From contig CAJNCA010000001.1 in NCBI GenBank assembly GCA_905221145.1, forward strand, positions 124,001-188,000: a stretch of 64,000 bases of DNA. Direction: 5' to 3'. Positions 27,946 through 36,294 of the stretch are shown here, piece after piece. The translations under genes were made by a program, and so were the position numbers. How positions within the stretch are numbered: position 1 is the first letter of the stretch; the number at the start of each line of letters is the position of its first letter. Origin of the DNA: a bacterium (GTDB lineage: Bacteria; Bacillota; Bacilli; Lactobacillales; Streptococcaceae). The notes under the pieces are model-generated. The model saw only the letters and a list, made by a program, of their open reading frames with translations. It had not been told where the DNA came from and did no database searches.

Positions 27946-28638
27946 ATGGAGTCATTGATTCAAACCTATTTACCAAATGTCTATAAAATGGGTTGGGCTG
28001 GTCAAGCAGGCTGGGGAACAGCCATCTACCTAACCCTTTATATGACAGTTCTTTCTTTCATCATCGGAGGTTTCCTGGGGCTGGTGGCAGGTCTTTTCCT
28101 TGTTTTAACAGCGCCAGGAGGTGTTTTGGAAAATAAAGTTGTTTTTTGGATTTTGGATAAGATTACCTCTATTTTCCGTGCGGTACCATTTATCATTCTC
28201 TTGGCAGTCTTGTCACCCTTCTCTCATCTAATCGTAGGAACAAGCATTGGTCCAAATGCGGCTATTGTACCCCTATCTTTTGCAGTCTTTGCCTTCTTTG
28301 CACGTCAGGTGCAGGTTGTCTTGGCTGAATTGGATGGCGGTGTCATTGAAGCGGCTCAAGCGAGCGGAGCGACATTCTGGGATATCGTAGGTGTTTACCT
28401 ATCAGAAGGTCTTCCAGACTTGATTCGTGTGACGACTGTGACCTTGATTTCCCTTGTTGGGGAAACAGCTATGGCCGGTGCGGTTGGAGCTGGTGGTATC
28501 GGTAACGTGGCCATCGCTTATGGATTTAACCGCTACAATCACGACGTGACCATCTTGGCAACCATCATTATCATTTTGATTATCTTTGCGATCCAATTCT
28601 TGGGAGACTTCTTGACCAAAAAATTGAGTCATAAATAA
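27946..28638 (+). CDS. metP: Methionine ABC transporter permease
   Basis: A 230-residue MetI-type permease with about five spans. The cytoplasmic coupling loop reads VIEAAQASGATFWDIV (EAA motif, about residues 129-144), followed by GAGGIGN. It is the last gene of the operon, one base behind metN. The orthologue in pneumococcus was named MetP, hence the symbol; metI is the equivalent elsewhere. A strong bidirectional terminator follows. Confidence 0.94.
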   Translation: MESLIQTYLPNVYKMGWAGQAGWGTAIYLTLYMTVLSFIIGGFLGLVAGLFLVLTAPGGVLENKVVFWILDKITSIFRAVPFIILLAVLSPFSHLIVGTSIGPNAAIVPLSFAVFAFFARQVQVVLAELDGGVIEAAQASGATFWDIVGVYLSEGLPDLIRVTTVTLISLVGETAMAGAVGAGGIGNVAIAYGFNRYNHDVTILATIIIILIIFAIQFLGDFLTKKLSHK

Positions 28639-28663
28639 AAAGAGCCGTGTGGCTCTTTTTTAG
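28637..28663. terminator. Bidirectional terminator after metP
   Basis: AAAAAGAGCC pairs perfectly with GGCTCTTTTT across a four-base loop, with A and T runs on both sides. It serves metP and the converging gene at 28667. Confidence 0.93.
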
Positions 28664-28666
28664 TAA

Positions 28667-29236
28667 TCAGATTTTCTGTGCAAATTTTTTACTCAAGGCT
28701 TGTCCAATCAAGGCACCAACTAGGGCTCCAATGACAATACTTGCGATAAATAGAAGGATGGTTCCAGGATTTGGCGCAACCATGATACGGTCGATATATT
28801 CTTGTGATTTTCCTCTTGCTAGAAGGGTTGCCATATAGGCTTTGGGTGCAATCCACATGATTAGAATTGGTCCTGATGTGCTAAAGGCAAAGAGTATGAA
28901 AGAAAGGAAATTCTTAGTTTGGTCCTTGTATTTTCCGAGGTTAGCTACTGCATCTGCTAGGAGACCACAGATAATTCCAGGAAGGAAGGCACCGGCACCG
29001 TGTTTAGTTCCCAAGAAAAAGAGGGCAATGACAAGGCCGATAGTGGTAATGGCTCCAAAGCGCGGAACTTTTGCGACTAGGATCATATAGACGCTACCGC
29101 CGACAAGGGCAGTAAAGGCAGGCGCATAAAACATGTTTCCAGCTTGGTCAAAGAAATTGCCCAAAAGGACACCAATCCCCATGCAGAGGAAGTAAAGAAC
29201 TGCAAAAAGCAGTGTAGTTAAGATAGATTTCTTCAT
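28667..29236 (-). CDS. Putative ECF transporter S component (MptD/Trep_Strep family)
   Basis: A 189-residue polytopic protein with about five to six spans. It resembles the Trep_Strep/MptD family of substrate-capture (S) subunits of energy-coupling-factor transporters: GTKHGAGAFLPGIICGLLAD in the middle, APKAYMATLL, and a positively charged C-terminus. Such proteins share a general EcfAAT module encoded elsewhere. The ligand is unknown. It stands alone on the minus strand between metP and the YesLMN operon. The start at 29236 is followed by a typical first span and preceded by AGGAGAC. Confidence 0.75.
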   Translation of the reverse strand: MKKSILTTLLFAVLYFLCMGIGVLLGNFFDQAGNMFYAPAFTALVGGSVYMILVAKVPRFGAITTIGLVIALFFLGTKHGAGAFLPGIICGLLADAVANLGKYKDQTKNFLSFILFAFSTSGPILIMWIAPKAYMATLLARGKSQEYIDRIMVAPNPGTILLFIASIVIGALVGALIGQALSKKFAQKI

Positions 29237-29315
29237 GAATTGTCTCCTGATAATTTTTTCACAATTCTCATTTTACCATGGTTTGGTGGGATTGTAAATG
29301 GATACTAGAAGTTTT

Positions 29316-29341
29316 TGAAAACGCTTGAAATATGATATAAT
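29316..29341 (+). promoter_or_regulatory. Promoter and cre site of the yesL-HK-RR operon
   Basis: TGAAAACGCTTGAA (29316-29329) fits the CcpA cre consensus except at the penultimate base. It lies between a TTGAAA -35 (29315-29320) and TATAAT (29336-29341). Spacing of the hexamers is short (15 bases). Catabolite repression of this sensor system is the likely reading. Confidence 0.6.
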
Positions 29342-29370
29342 AGTTTCATAGTTATTTTTAGGGGGATATC

Positions 29371-29985
29371 ATGGGTAGATTTTTAGACTTTGTCTTTAAT
29401 CGTTTCTTTTTAGGGATGATTGCGACAGCCTTCTTTTGGCTATTAACATTGGCAGGAGGGATTATCCTTGGTCTAGCGCCGGCTAGTGCCACCTTGATGA
29501 GCCTATATGCAGAACATGGTTATAGCTTTCGGGAATACAGTTTGAAGGAGGCGTGGTCTCTTTATAAGCAAAATTTCGTCTCAAGCAACCTGATTTTCTA
29601 TAGCTTTTTAGGGGTGGATCTAGTTTTGGTCTATGGCCTGCATCTCTTGGTGCAATTGCCTCATCAGACTATTATTCATTTGATTGCGACCTTTTTGAAT
29701 GTCTTAGTAGTTGCCCTGATCTTTTTGGCTTATACAGTATCTTTGAAACTACAAGTTTATTTTGACTTGTCTTATCGAAATAGTCTCAAACTATCCTTGA
29801 TTGGCATCTTTATGAGCTTAGCGGCTGTGGCCAAGGTTCTCCTTGGAACTGTGCTACTTGTGGCAATTGGTTACTATATGCCTGCCCTACTTTTCTTTGT
29901 AGGAATTGGGATGTGGCATTTCTTTATCAGTGATATGTTGGAACCGGTCTATGAAAGTATCCATGAAAAATTGGCGACAAAATAG
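29371..29985 (+). CDS. YesL-type membrane protein (DUF624)
   Basis: A 204-residue protein with about five spans and the DUF624/YesL N-terminal pattern (FNRFFLGMIATAFFWLLTL). Its function is unknown, but YesL proteins are regularly encoded with YesM/YesN sensor systems that control use of complex glycans. Here it is the first gene of exactly such a run. The kinase gene starts within or just after its stop codon. A cre-containing promoter precedes it. GGGGG lies before the ATG. Confidence 0.85.
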   Translation: MGRFLDFVFNRFFLGMIATAFFWLLTLAGGIILGLAPASATLMSLYAEHGYSFREYSLKEAWSLYKQNFVSSNLIFYSFLGVDLVLVYGLHLLVQLPHQTIIHLIATFLNVLVVALIFLAYTVSLKLQVYFDLSYRNSLKLSLIGIFMSLAAVAKVLLGTVLLVAIGYYMPALLFFVGIGMWHFFISDMLEPVYESIHEKLATK

Positions 29986-29986
29986 A

Positions 29987-31633
29987 ATGAAGCAGTTTTG
30001 GCTACATACGCTTCTAAGAACCTACAGTTCAGTGATGATGATTATTATTGCGAGTTTTGCAATCTTACTCTCTTACGCTGACTGGGATTCACGGGAAAAG
30101 GAAGCTCAGAGAGTAGCCCAACGTGTAACCACTCGAACAGTCGATGAGGTAGAGTATTATTATCGCGAGTCAGCCCAACTCGCGCAAGATTTAGTAGCCA
30201 ATCAAGACCGGATACAAGGGGTTTATAAGTACTTTAGCTTGTCAACTTCTGAGTACTTTTATTGGCTGTTGGAGCATCAAGCAGCTTCGTCAACTTCTAT
30301 TTCTCTGTATGAAAACATTGATGATCTTTATGTCCAAAATGACTCTATAACAGGTGTTGCAATCGTCTTGCAGGATTTTAAAGAAGTTTATGTTTCAACA
30401 AGGGATAAAAGAAGTGGTCATATATTGCCTGCTGAGGCCTTTAAACCAGAGGCCAATAGTTTTGGAATTCCTGTTCTGGACCCAGCGACGGATCAATCTA
30501 TAGGGGTGATTTACATCTCCTTGGATCCAGAAGTTTTGTATCATGCCATTGACAATACTCGAGGTCATATCCCGATGGCTGTTACCGTGACATCGCCTTT
30601 TGATACGGAAATTTTCCATATTGGTGAGAGGGTCAATAGGGAGCATGAGAACTGGTTTGTCGGCTTCACCTCTCATGGCTATCAGGTTCAGGTGGCAGTT
30701 CCCAAAAACTTTGTTTTACAAGGAACAGTGACCAGCTCTGCTTTGATTGTGGGTTTGAGCCTTCTCTTTATTGTCATTCTCTATCTGACTTTGAGGCAGA
30801 CCTTTGCCAATTATCAAAAGCAGGTAGTGGATTTGGTGGATTCCATTCAAGCTATTGCTCAAGGAGAGGAAGGTCTTCGCATTGATACGCTTGAAAAGGA
30901 CCAGGAATTGCTCCTAATCGCAGAGACCACCAATGATATGTTGGATCGATTGGAAAAGAATATCCATGATATTTATCAGCTAGAGCTTAGTCAAAAAGAT
31001 GCCAATATGCGAGCCCTGCAGGCTCAAATCAATCCTCATTTTATGTATAATACGCTGGAATTTTTGCGCATGTATGCAGTTATGCAGAGTCAAGATGAAT
31101 TGGCAGATATTATTTATGAGTTTAGCAGTCTCTTGCGGAACAATATTTCTGACGAAAGAGAAACCCTTCTCAAACAGGAATTGGAATTTTGTCGTAAATA
31201 CAGCTATCTCTGCATGGTTCGCTATCCTAAATCCATTGCCTATGGTTTCAAGATAGACCCAGAGTTAGAGAATATGAAGATTCCTAAATTTACCTTGCAA
31301 CCGCTGGTAGAAAACTATTTTGCGCATGGTGTTGACCACAGACGGACAGATAATGTGATTAGCATCAAGGCTCTTAAACAGGATGGATTTGTGGAAATTT
31401 TAGTGGTCGATAACGGCCGTGGAATGACTGCAGAAAAACTGGCAAATCTCCGAGAAAAACTAAGTCAGAGACATTTTGAACACCAAGCCAGCTACAGTTC
31501 TCAAAGGCAGTCTATCGGGATTGTCAATGTACATGAGCGTTTTGTGCTCTATTTTGGGGACCGCTATGCCATTAGTGTAGAGTCTGCAGAGCAAGCAGGT
31601 GTTCAGTATCGTATTACAATTCAAGATGAGTAG
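29987..31633 (+). CDS. Sensor histidine kinase, YesM type (HK07-like)
   Basis: A 548-residue membrane kinase. Two spans (about residues 10-30 and 240-262) enclose an extracellular sensor domain. A HAMP-like linker follows, then a His_kinase domain whose phospho-acceptor is in QINPHFMYNTLEFLRM (about residue 345). The ATP site has PLVENYFAHGVD and VVDNGRGM. The ATG at 29987 directly follows the previous stop; in-frame ATGs at 29963 and 29954 inside the upstream gene are possible, and none has a clear ribosome site. It pairs with the AraC-type regulator 11 bases downstream. In pneumococci this system (TCS07) has been linked to host-glycan use, as I recall. Confidence 0.88.
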   Translation: MKQFWLHTLLRTYSSVMMIIIASFAILLSYADWDSREKEAQRVAQRVTTRTVDEVEYYYRESAQLAQDLVANQDRIQGVYKYFSLSTSEYFYWLLEHQAASSTSISLYENIDDLYVQNDSITGVAIVLQDFKEVYVSTRDKRSGHILPAEAFKPEANSFGIPVLDPATDQSIGVIYISLDPEVLYHAIDNTRGHIPMAVTVTSPFDTEIFHIGERVNREHENWFVGFTSHGYQVQVAVPKNFVLQGTVTSSALIVGLSLLFIVILYLTLRQTFANYQKQVVDLVDSIQAIAQGEEGLRIDTLEKDQELLLIAETTNDMLDRLEKNIHDIYQLELSQKDANMRALQAQINPHFMYNTLEFLRMYAVMQSQDELADIIYEFSSLLRNNISDERETLLKQELEFCRKYSYLCMVRYPKSIAYGFKIDPELENMKIPKFTLQPLVENYFAHGVDHRRTDNVISIKALKQDGFVEILVVDNGRGMTAEKLANLREKLSQRHFEHQASYSSQRQSIGIVNVHERFVLYFGDRYAISVESAEQAGVQYRITIQDE

Positions 31634-31644
31634 AAAGGGAGAAA

Positions 31645-32931
31645 ATGTATAAAGTATTATTAGTAGATGATGAGTACATGGTGACAGAAGGTCTGAAGCG
31701 TTTGATTCCCTTTGATAAGTGGGATATGGAGGTCGTCGCAACAGCCAGTCATGCCGATGAAGCCCTAGAATATGTGCAGGAAAATCCTGTTGATGTGGTC
31801 ATTTCCGATGTCAATATGCCAGATAAAACAGGACTGGAGATGATTAAGGAAATGAAAGAGATCTTACCAGATGCTGCCTATATCTTGCTCTCAGGTTATC
31901 AGGAGTTTGATTATGTAAAAAGAGCAATGAACCTTAGTGTGGTGGACTATTTGGTTAAGCCTGTTGATAAGGTAGAGTTGGGAAATCTGCTGGAGAAGAT
32001 TGCAGGTCAGCTAGGCGAGAGAGGAAAGAAAAGTCAGACCCTCAGTCAAGATTTAGACGAGGCTGGATTTGTTAGTTATCTAGGAGGTAAGGAGAATTGG
32101 TGGATAGGTCTATCCAAGGAAAAACAAGGCTCCTTCACCATTCCCTACTATGTATTGGGTCAAGACTGGCAGATTTTTATTTCTGATCAACCCCTAGATG
32201 GTTTAGTCGTTACTCCCTTTGAAGCTCCTTATCAAGAACACTTTGAACGCTGGAAGCTGAATGCTGAGAAAGCCCTCTTTTACGGCTCTGTAAATCTACA
32301 ACAGTCTGAGAGTCTCTTTACCTATTACGAACCGATTTATAGGGTTATCATTCAGGGAAATCTCAATCAAATCGTAGAAGAGTTAAATCTCTTGGAGAAG
32401 GTGGTTCTTGAAAATACGCCGCGTGTTCCGATTACCAAACAGCTTTTTATCCAGTTTGTCATGGATGTCTTCCACTTGTTTGAACACCTCAAAGCTGATG
32501 ATATGACGGACATTGTCAAAACGATTCATGCTATTCAAACCTTCGATGAATTGGTTCCTTATATCAAGGAAACTCTGACCCGATTCTTTGGGCAATATCG
32601 AATGAATGAAAATGTGGTTAGTGTTCTGGAAGTTATTGGGCGTGATTATCAGAGAGAACTTTCTCTCAAGGATATTAGTAAGGATCTTTTTATCAATCCT
32701 GTCTATCTGGGGCAGTTGATTAAGCGAGAAACCAATTCAACCTTTGCAGAGCTTTTAAACAAACAACGCATTAAGGCTGCCCAACAGCTCTTGCTTTCAA
32801 CTAGTGACAGTATTGAAGATATTTGTTATGCTGTTGGTTACAGTAATGTTGGATATTTCTATAAAGTGTTCCGAAAATTGTGCGGAAAATCGCCAAAAGC
32901 CTACCGAAAACAGGTAGAAACGACATTATAA
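31645..32931 (+). CDS. Response regulator, YesN/AraC type (RR07-like)
   Basis: A 428-residue DNA-binding regulator. The N-terminal receiver has VLLVDDEYMVTEGL, the phospho-acceptor Asp in VVISDVNMPDKTG (about residue 55) and the conserved Lys in YLVKPVDKVEL (about residue 106). A long middle region of unknown fold precedes two AraC helix-turn-helix units at about residues 325-425 (SLKDISKDLFINPVYLGQLI, then the IEDICYAVGYSNVGYFYKVF stretch). AAAGGGAG precedes the ATG. It follows its kinase by 11 bases in the yesL-HK-RR operon. Targets are probably glycan-utilisation genes located elsewhere. Confidence 0.9.
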   Translation: MYKVLLVDDEYMVTEGLKRLIPFDKWDMEVVATASHADEALEYVQENPVDVVISDVNMPDKTGLEMIKEMKEILPDAAYILLSGYQEFDYVKRAMNLSVVDYLVKPVDKVELGNLLEKIAGQLGERGKKSQTLSQDLDEAGFVSYLGGKENWWIGLSKEKQGSFTIPYYVLGQDWQIFISDQPLDGLVVTPFEAPYQEHFERWKLNAEKALFYGSVNLQQSESLFTYYEPIYRVIIQGNLNQIVEELNLLEKVVLENTPRVPITKQLFIQFVMDVFHLFEHLKADDMTDIVKTIHAIQTFDELVPYIKETLTRFFGQYRMNENVVSVLEVIGRDYQRELSLKDISKDLFINPVYLGQLIKRETNSTFAELLNKQRIKAAQQLLLSTSDSIEDICYAVGYSNVGYFYKVFRKLCGKSPKAYRKQVETTL

Positions 32932-32934
32932 AAT

Positions 32935-32963
32935 TTGTATCCCTTTACAAAAAGTGCTATAAT
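32935..32963 (+). promoter_or_regulatory. Promoter of the 32992 membrane protein gene
   Basis: TTGTAT (32935-32940), 17 bases, TATAAT (32958-32963) with an upstream TGC extended -10, directly after the response regulator stop. Confidence 0.7.
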
Positions 32964-32991
32964 ATCAATAATAATATCAGGAGGTTCTATT

Positions 32992-33525
32992 ATGAAAAAG
33001 AAACCAATTTATCTATGGGTCTTGCTAATCTTGTCTGCTCTTATTTCAGCTATGTCTCTGTTTGGAATGTTGAGTCCCTTGCCTAGCAAAGAAGTCCTTC
33101 GTGCTAAACAGTCACATGTTGCAGGACTTAGTGCCCAGCAATTAGAAGACAACATCAATTACACCTATAGAGTAGCAGAATCATCTCATTCTATTTTTAA
33201 TATGGCCTTGATTGTACTATCTGCTATTTTAGTTGTAGTAGCGATTGTCTTCCTTGTTCGTAAGAATTTGCAATATGCAAACTATACTTATGTCGGCTAT
33301 GTTTTGCTAGCCATTATTGGTTCGATTTATGGCTATGTTAGTTTACAAGACGCTGTGCAGTTAGTTCACGATGAGACCATGCGTTTAGGGATAAGTGTTA
33401 TTTCACAAGCCGTTAGCATTTTCTATATCGTCATCAATGTTCTTTTCTTAGCCCTTGTCTTCTATAAGATGTGGCGTCAACAGAAAGCCTTGGCGGAAGA
33501 AGAGGAAACCGAAGAACTTGCCTAA
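32992..33525 (+). CDS. Four-span membrane protein of unknown function
   Basis: A 177-residue protein. ATG at 32992 is used because AGGAGG sits 7 bases upstream. Spans are at about residues 6-25, 63-83, 95-113 and 135-160. The loop between the first two is about 35 residues and extracellular in the simplest model. The C-terminus is acidic (EEEETEELA). It has its own promoter and a strong terminator, so it is transcribed alone. I do not recognise the family; many streptococci carry a protein of this kind next to the YesMN-type system, to my knowledge. Confidence 0.75.
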   Translation: MKKKPIYLWVLLILSALISAMSLFGMLSPLPSKEVLRAKQSHVAGLSAQQLEDNINYTYRVAESSHSIFNMALIVLSAILVVVAIVFLVRKNLQYANYTYVGYVLLAIIGSIYGYVSLQDAVQLVHDETMRLGISVISQAVSIFYIVINVLFLALVFYKMWRQQKALAEEEETEELA

Positions 33526-33534
33526 GTATTGACA

Positions 33535-33572
33535 AAAAATAACTATCAAGTTACAATCTTGGTAGTTATTTT
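33535..33572 (+). terminator. Terminator before nrdI
   Basis: AAATAACTA-T-CAAG pairs with CTTG-G-TAGTTATTT with one internal mismatch, followed by a T-rich tract. Confidence 0.85.
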
Positions 33573-33602
33573 TCGATTATACATAAAATCATGGAGGTAC
33601 AT

Positions 33603-34073
33603 ATGAAGACAATTTCTTTAGTTTATATTAGTCTGAGTGGCAATACTGAAAGTTTTGTGACACGCTTGAAAGACTATCTCTTGTCCCAGTACGAGGGGAT
33701 TGAGGTTCAAAAGATTCATATCAAGGATTTGGTCAAGGAAGGCCAAGATTTCTATGAAATGGACCATCCCTATGTCGCTTTTTTGCCAACCTACCTCGAA
33801 GGTGGGAATGGCGTGGATAATGGAGATGTTGAGATTTTGACGACACCAGTGGGGGATTTTATCGCCTATGGTGATAATGCTAGTAAGTGTTTTGGTGTGG
33901 TTGGTTCAGGAAATCGTAACTTTAATAACCAATACTGCCTGACAGCCAAGCAATACAGTCAACGTTTTGGTTTTCCTGTCTTGGCTGACTTTGAAATGCG
34001 AGGCATGCTGGGAGATATCAAACGTGTCGCAGCTATTATCGCAGATTTGTATGAGTTGGAAAAGGAAAATTAA
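33603..34073 (+). CDS. nrdI: NrdI-type flavodoxin
   Basis: A 156-residue flavodoxin-like protein that assembles the dimanganese-tyrosyl cofactor of class Ib ribonucleotide reductase. ATG at 33603 follows GGAGGTAC. The FMN phosphate loop is SLSGNTESFV (about residues 10-19), followed by LPTYLEGGNGVDNGDVE and GVVGSGNRNFNNQYC, typical of NrdI. It is encoded alone here; nrdE and nrdF must be elsewhere. A hairpin follows at 34088. Confidence 0.88.
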   Translation: MKTISLVYISLSGNTESFVTRLKDYLLSQYEGIEVQKIHIKDLVKEGQDFYEMDHPYVAFLPTYLEGGNGVDNGDVEILTTPVGDFIAYGDNASKCFGVVGSGNRNFNNQYCLTAKQYSQRFGFPVLADFEMRGMLGDIKRVAAIIADLYELEKEN

Positions 34074-34087
34074 GGTAGTTATAAGAG

Positions 34088-34118
34088 GCAGTTGGGATTT
34101 GCTAACTGCTTTTTGATT
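34088..34118 (+). terminator. Terminator of nrdI
   Basis: GGCAGTT pairs with AACTGCT around about 10 bases just after the stop codon, followed by TTTTTG. Confidence 0.75.
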
Positions 34119-34140
34119 ATAAGCAGTCTTTAAGAAGGTA

Positions 34141-34187
34141 AAAAAGCATAAGTTCAGGTCTTCAAAACCTTGTTCTTATGCTTTTTA
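34141..34187. terminator. Bidirectional terminator between nrdI and the Nramp-like gene
   Basis: AAAAAGCATAAG pairs with CTTATGCTTTTT, with a second short stem AGGT/ACCT inside. A- and T-rich flanks suit the two converging genes. Confidence 0.85.
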
Positions 34188-34251
34188 TCATAGAAATATT
34201 TGCTGAATGTCCTCTTGAAATGAAACCTTATCTTCATCTCGCGCTTGTCAG

Positions 34252-35514
34252 TTATCCTGCTTTTCCGATTGCGAGTGCGTAGATAAAGAAGATGGCGAAG
34301 CCAAAGAGGAAAATCAACCCTGCAATGGCAAGGTGTTTGAGCCAAGAAGGAAGATTTTTGTTTTCACGCGTTACCAAGGCGTAATTCAAAAGAGCGAAGA
34401 ATGGTGTTGTCAGGAAAGAACCAATCATAGCAAAGCGGAGCATGGTTGAAACCTGACCAGCAAAGAACTTGATAATGACGATACCGATGATAGCAGTGAT
34501 GGTCATCCAGATGTTCAAAGATTTACGATTGTCTTCTTTTTGACGGATTAGCAGTCGTAGAGATTCCTGATTGACACGAGAATAGCCATCGATAACAGTG
34601 ATAACTGTTCCAAAGATACACAGGAAAGCAATAAATGTAATTAAATAACGGGACCATTCGCCAAGAACAGACGCATACATGCCCACGAATTGAGAGATGT
34701 ATTTGGCTGAAGCGGCTTCAACTGCCTGTCCTGTAGGATACTGAATCAGTGCTCCCAGTGCTACAAAGAACACAGCTAGGATAGCTGTTCCAATATAACC
34801 AACGTTAAAGTCGAATAGAGCGTCCTCTGTGTTAAAGTTGACGGTCTTTTTCTTTTCAGCAGACCAAAGTGAGTTGATGGCTGAAATTTCAATAGGAGCA
34901 GGCATCCATCCTAGGAGGGAGACGATGAAGGGTAGAGCTGCCATTTGCCAAGGTGTTTTCTCGACAAAATTAGAACTGTATTCTGGATGCTTGACCGCCG
35001 CGATGATAACTGCAAGAACAGTTGCAATGGTCAAAGCTGACATGATCCATTTTGCCATACCGTCTAAGAGTTTGTAGCCTCCAAAGAGTAACATAGCCCA
35101 AATGATGGCAACGAGAATGAGGGACCATTGAGTAATGCTAAGACCAATCATTGGGAAGGCGCTGGCGATGATAGCTGAGCACAGAATGGCGACACCAGCT
35201 GTGTTGACCATAGCAGAAAAGACATTGAGGATAAAGAAAATCCAGAGATAGAGTTTTCCTTTTTCGGCATAACCTTCAACCAAAGTCTTTCCAGTATCAG
35301 CTGTGTATTCAGCACCAAAACGGAAAAATGGATATTTAAAGACATTGGCTAAGATGACCAAGAGAAGTAGAGACCAACCGTAAGAACCACCAGCTTGAGT
35401 GGAAGATACAATGTGAGAACCTCCAACAGCGGCAGAAGCCATTAGGATTCCAGGTCCCATTGCTTTTAGTTTACTTGTCCAGGTTGATTGATTTAACGAA
35501 ATAGATTGTGACAT
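34252..35514 (-). CDS. Nramp-related transporter without the canonical metal-site motifs
   Basis: A 420-residue LeuT-fold-type transporter with about 11 spans. The N-terminal GPGILMASAAVGGSHIVSST aligns with Nramp span 1, but DPGN is replaced by VGGSH. The span-6 motif MPHN is replaced by MPAP in SLLGWMPAPIEISAIN. The usual Mn/Fe-binding Asp, Asn and Met side chains are thus partly missing, so the substrate is uncertain; it could be Mg2+, another ion or an organic solute. It has its own promoter and a terminator on both sides. Annotation as a manganese transporter would be unsafe. Confidence 0.75.
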   Translation of the reverse strand: MSQSISLNQSTWTSKLKAMGPGILMASAAVGGSHIVSSTQAGGSYGWSLLLLVILANVFKYPFFRFGAEYTADTGKTLVEGYAEKGKLYLWIFFILNVFSAMVNTAGVAILCSAIIASAFPMIGLSITQWSLILVAIIWAMLLFGGYKLLDGMAKWIMSALTIATVLAVIIAAVKHPEYSSNFVEKTPWQMAALPFIVSLLGWMPAPIEISAINSLWSAEKKKTVNFNTEDALFDFNVGYIGTAILAVFFVALGALIQYPTGQAVEAASAKYISQFVGMYASVLGEWSRYLITFIAFLCIFGTVITVIDGYSRVNQESLRLLIRQKEDNRKSLNIWMTITAIIGIVIIKFFAGQVSTMLRFAMIGSFLTTPFFALLNYALVTRENKNLPSWLKHLAIAGLIFLFGFAIFFIYALAIGKAG

Positions 35515-35564
35515 GATAGATACTCCTTTTTGAATTTTCAGAATAATCTGGATATGTAATCTAT

Positions 35565-35593
35565 ATTCTACAAAAAACTTTGGTAAAATGCAA
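35565..35593 (-). promoter_or_regulatory. Promoter of the Nramp-related gene
   Basis: On the minus strand: TTGCAT (35588-35593), 17 bases, TAGAAT (35565-35570). Confidence 0.65.
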
Positions 35594-35666
35594 GAATATT
35601 TTGAAAAAAGATAGAAAATTACAGAAAATTTACAAAGAAGGTCTGAAAATAACTGCTATGATAGTA

Positions 35667-35771
35667 ATACTCTTAGAAAATCAAATTCAAACCACGTCAG
35701 AATCGCTTTACCGTACTCAAGTACAGCTTGCGGCTAGCTTCCTAGTTTGCTCTTTGATTTTCATTGAGTAT
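35667..35771 (+). repeat. BOX element, degenerate A-C form
   Basis: The boxA end (TACTCTTAGAAAATCAAATT, 35668-35687) runs through CAAACCACGTCAG to the boxC end (CTAGTTTGCTCTTTGATTTT, then CATTGAGTAT to 35771), with no full boxB. BoxA is more diverged than in the copy at 58974. It lies in the 321-base gap between the Nramp-related gene and the DUF3021 gene. Nothing else is evident in that gap apart from the promoter at 35565. Confidence 0.75.
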
Positions 35772-35835
35772 AAGGTGCAGCAGGATAAAGAAAAACCGAG
35801 AAGTTTCTTTCTCGGCTTTGCTTATTATGAGGTTC

Positions 35836-36294
35836 TTACTTTCTATGCTCCAAGAGTTGATTGATGTGGTCAACTTTTCTAGCTTCTCTTTTATAGAGAA
35901 TAGCCCAAATGATGAGGTAGACAATCGCAAACTCGATAATAAGCTGGAGATAGAAGATCCAGTGGAAGGGGAACCAACCTGCCAGGGTTGCTAGCGGGAC
36001 AAAGCCAGCCAGCATGAGGAAGAAATGAGTCAGAGTGGCACGAAGCATGCTCCAGTCACGGCTGAATAAGCGGTTGCCAAAGTTGAAGAGCATACCGATA
36101 GATGCCCAGATAAGTGTGCAGTAGAGCAAGACTAGGGCACCGTGAACCTGATGTTGAATCATCGCTTGGCCGATGAGAGAGTAGGGATTTAGGGGTGCGT
36201 AGGTACTTGGTGCATAAATGAGTGAAAAGATGATAGAGAGGATGAGGCCGATGAGGACACCAGCAGCTGCGTCGTGAAAGATTTGTTTTTTCAT
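35836..36294 (-). CDS. DUF3021 four-span membrane protein
   Basis: A 152-residue membrane protein with four spans (about 13-31, 45-65, 80-100 and 110-130) and a basic C-terminal tail. It matches the DUF3021 family that accompanies LytTR regulators and probably controls their activity at the membrane. It overlaps the LytTR gene by 4 bases (ATGA) and lies downstream of it. No catalytic motif is seen. Confidence 0.82.
   Translation of the reverse strand: MKKQIFHDAAAGVLIGLILSIIFSLIYAPSTYAPLNPYSLIGQAMIQHQVHGALVLLYCTLIWASIGMLFNFGNRLFSRDWSMLRATLTHFFLMLAGFVPLATLAGWFPFHWIFYLQLIIEFAIVYLIIWAILYKREARKVDHINQLLEHRK

Noticed and set aside
35580..35864. 94-codon frame running through the BOX element
   Set aside because: The frame consists largely of repeat sequence, crosses the promoter region of the opposite-strand gene, and has no ribosome site.
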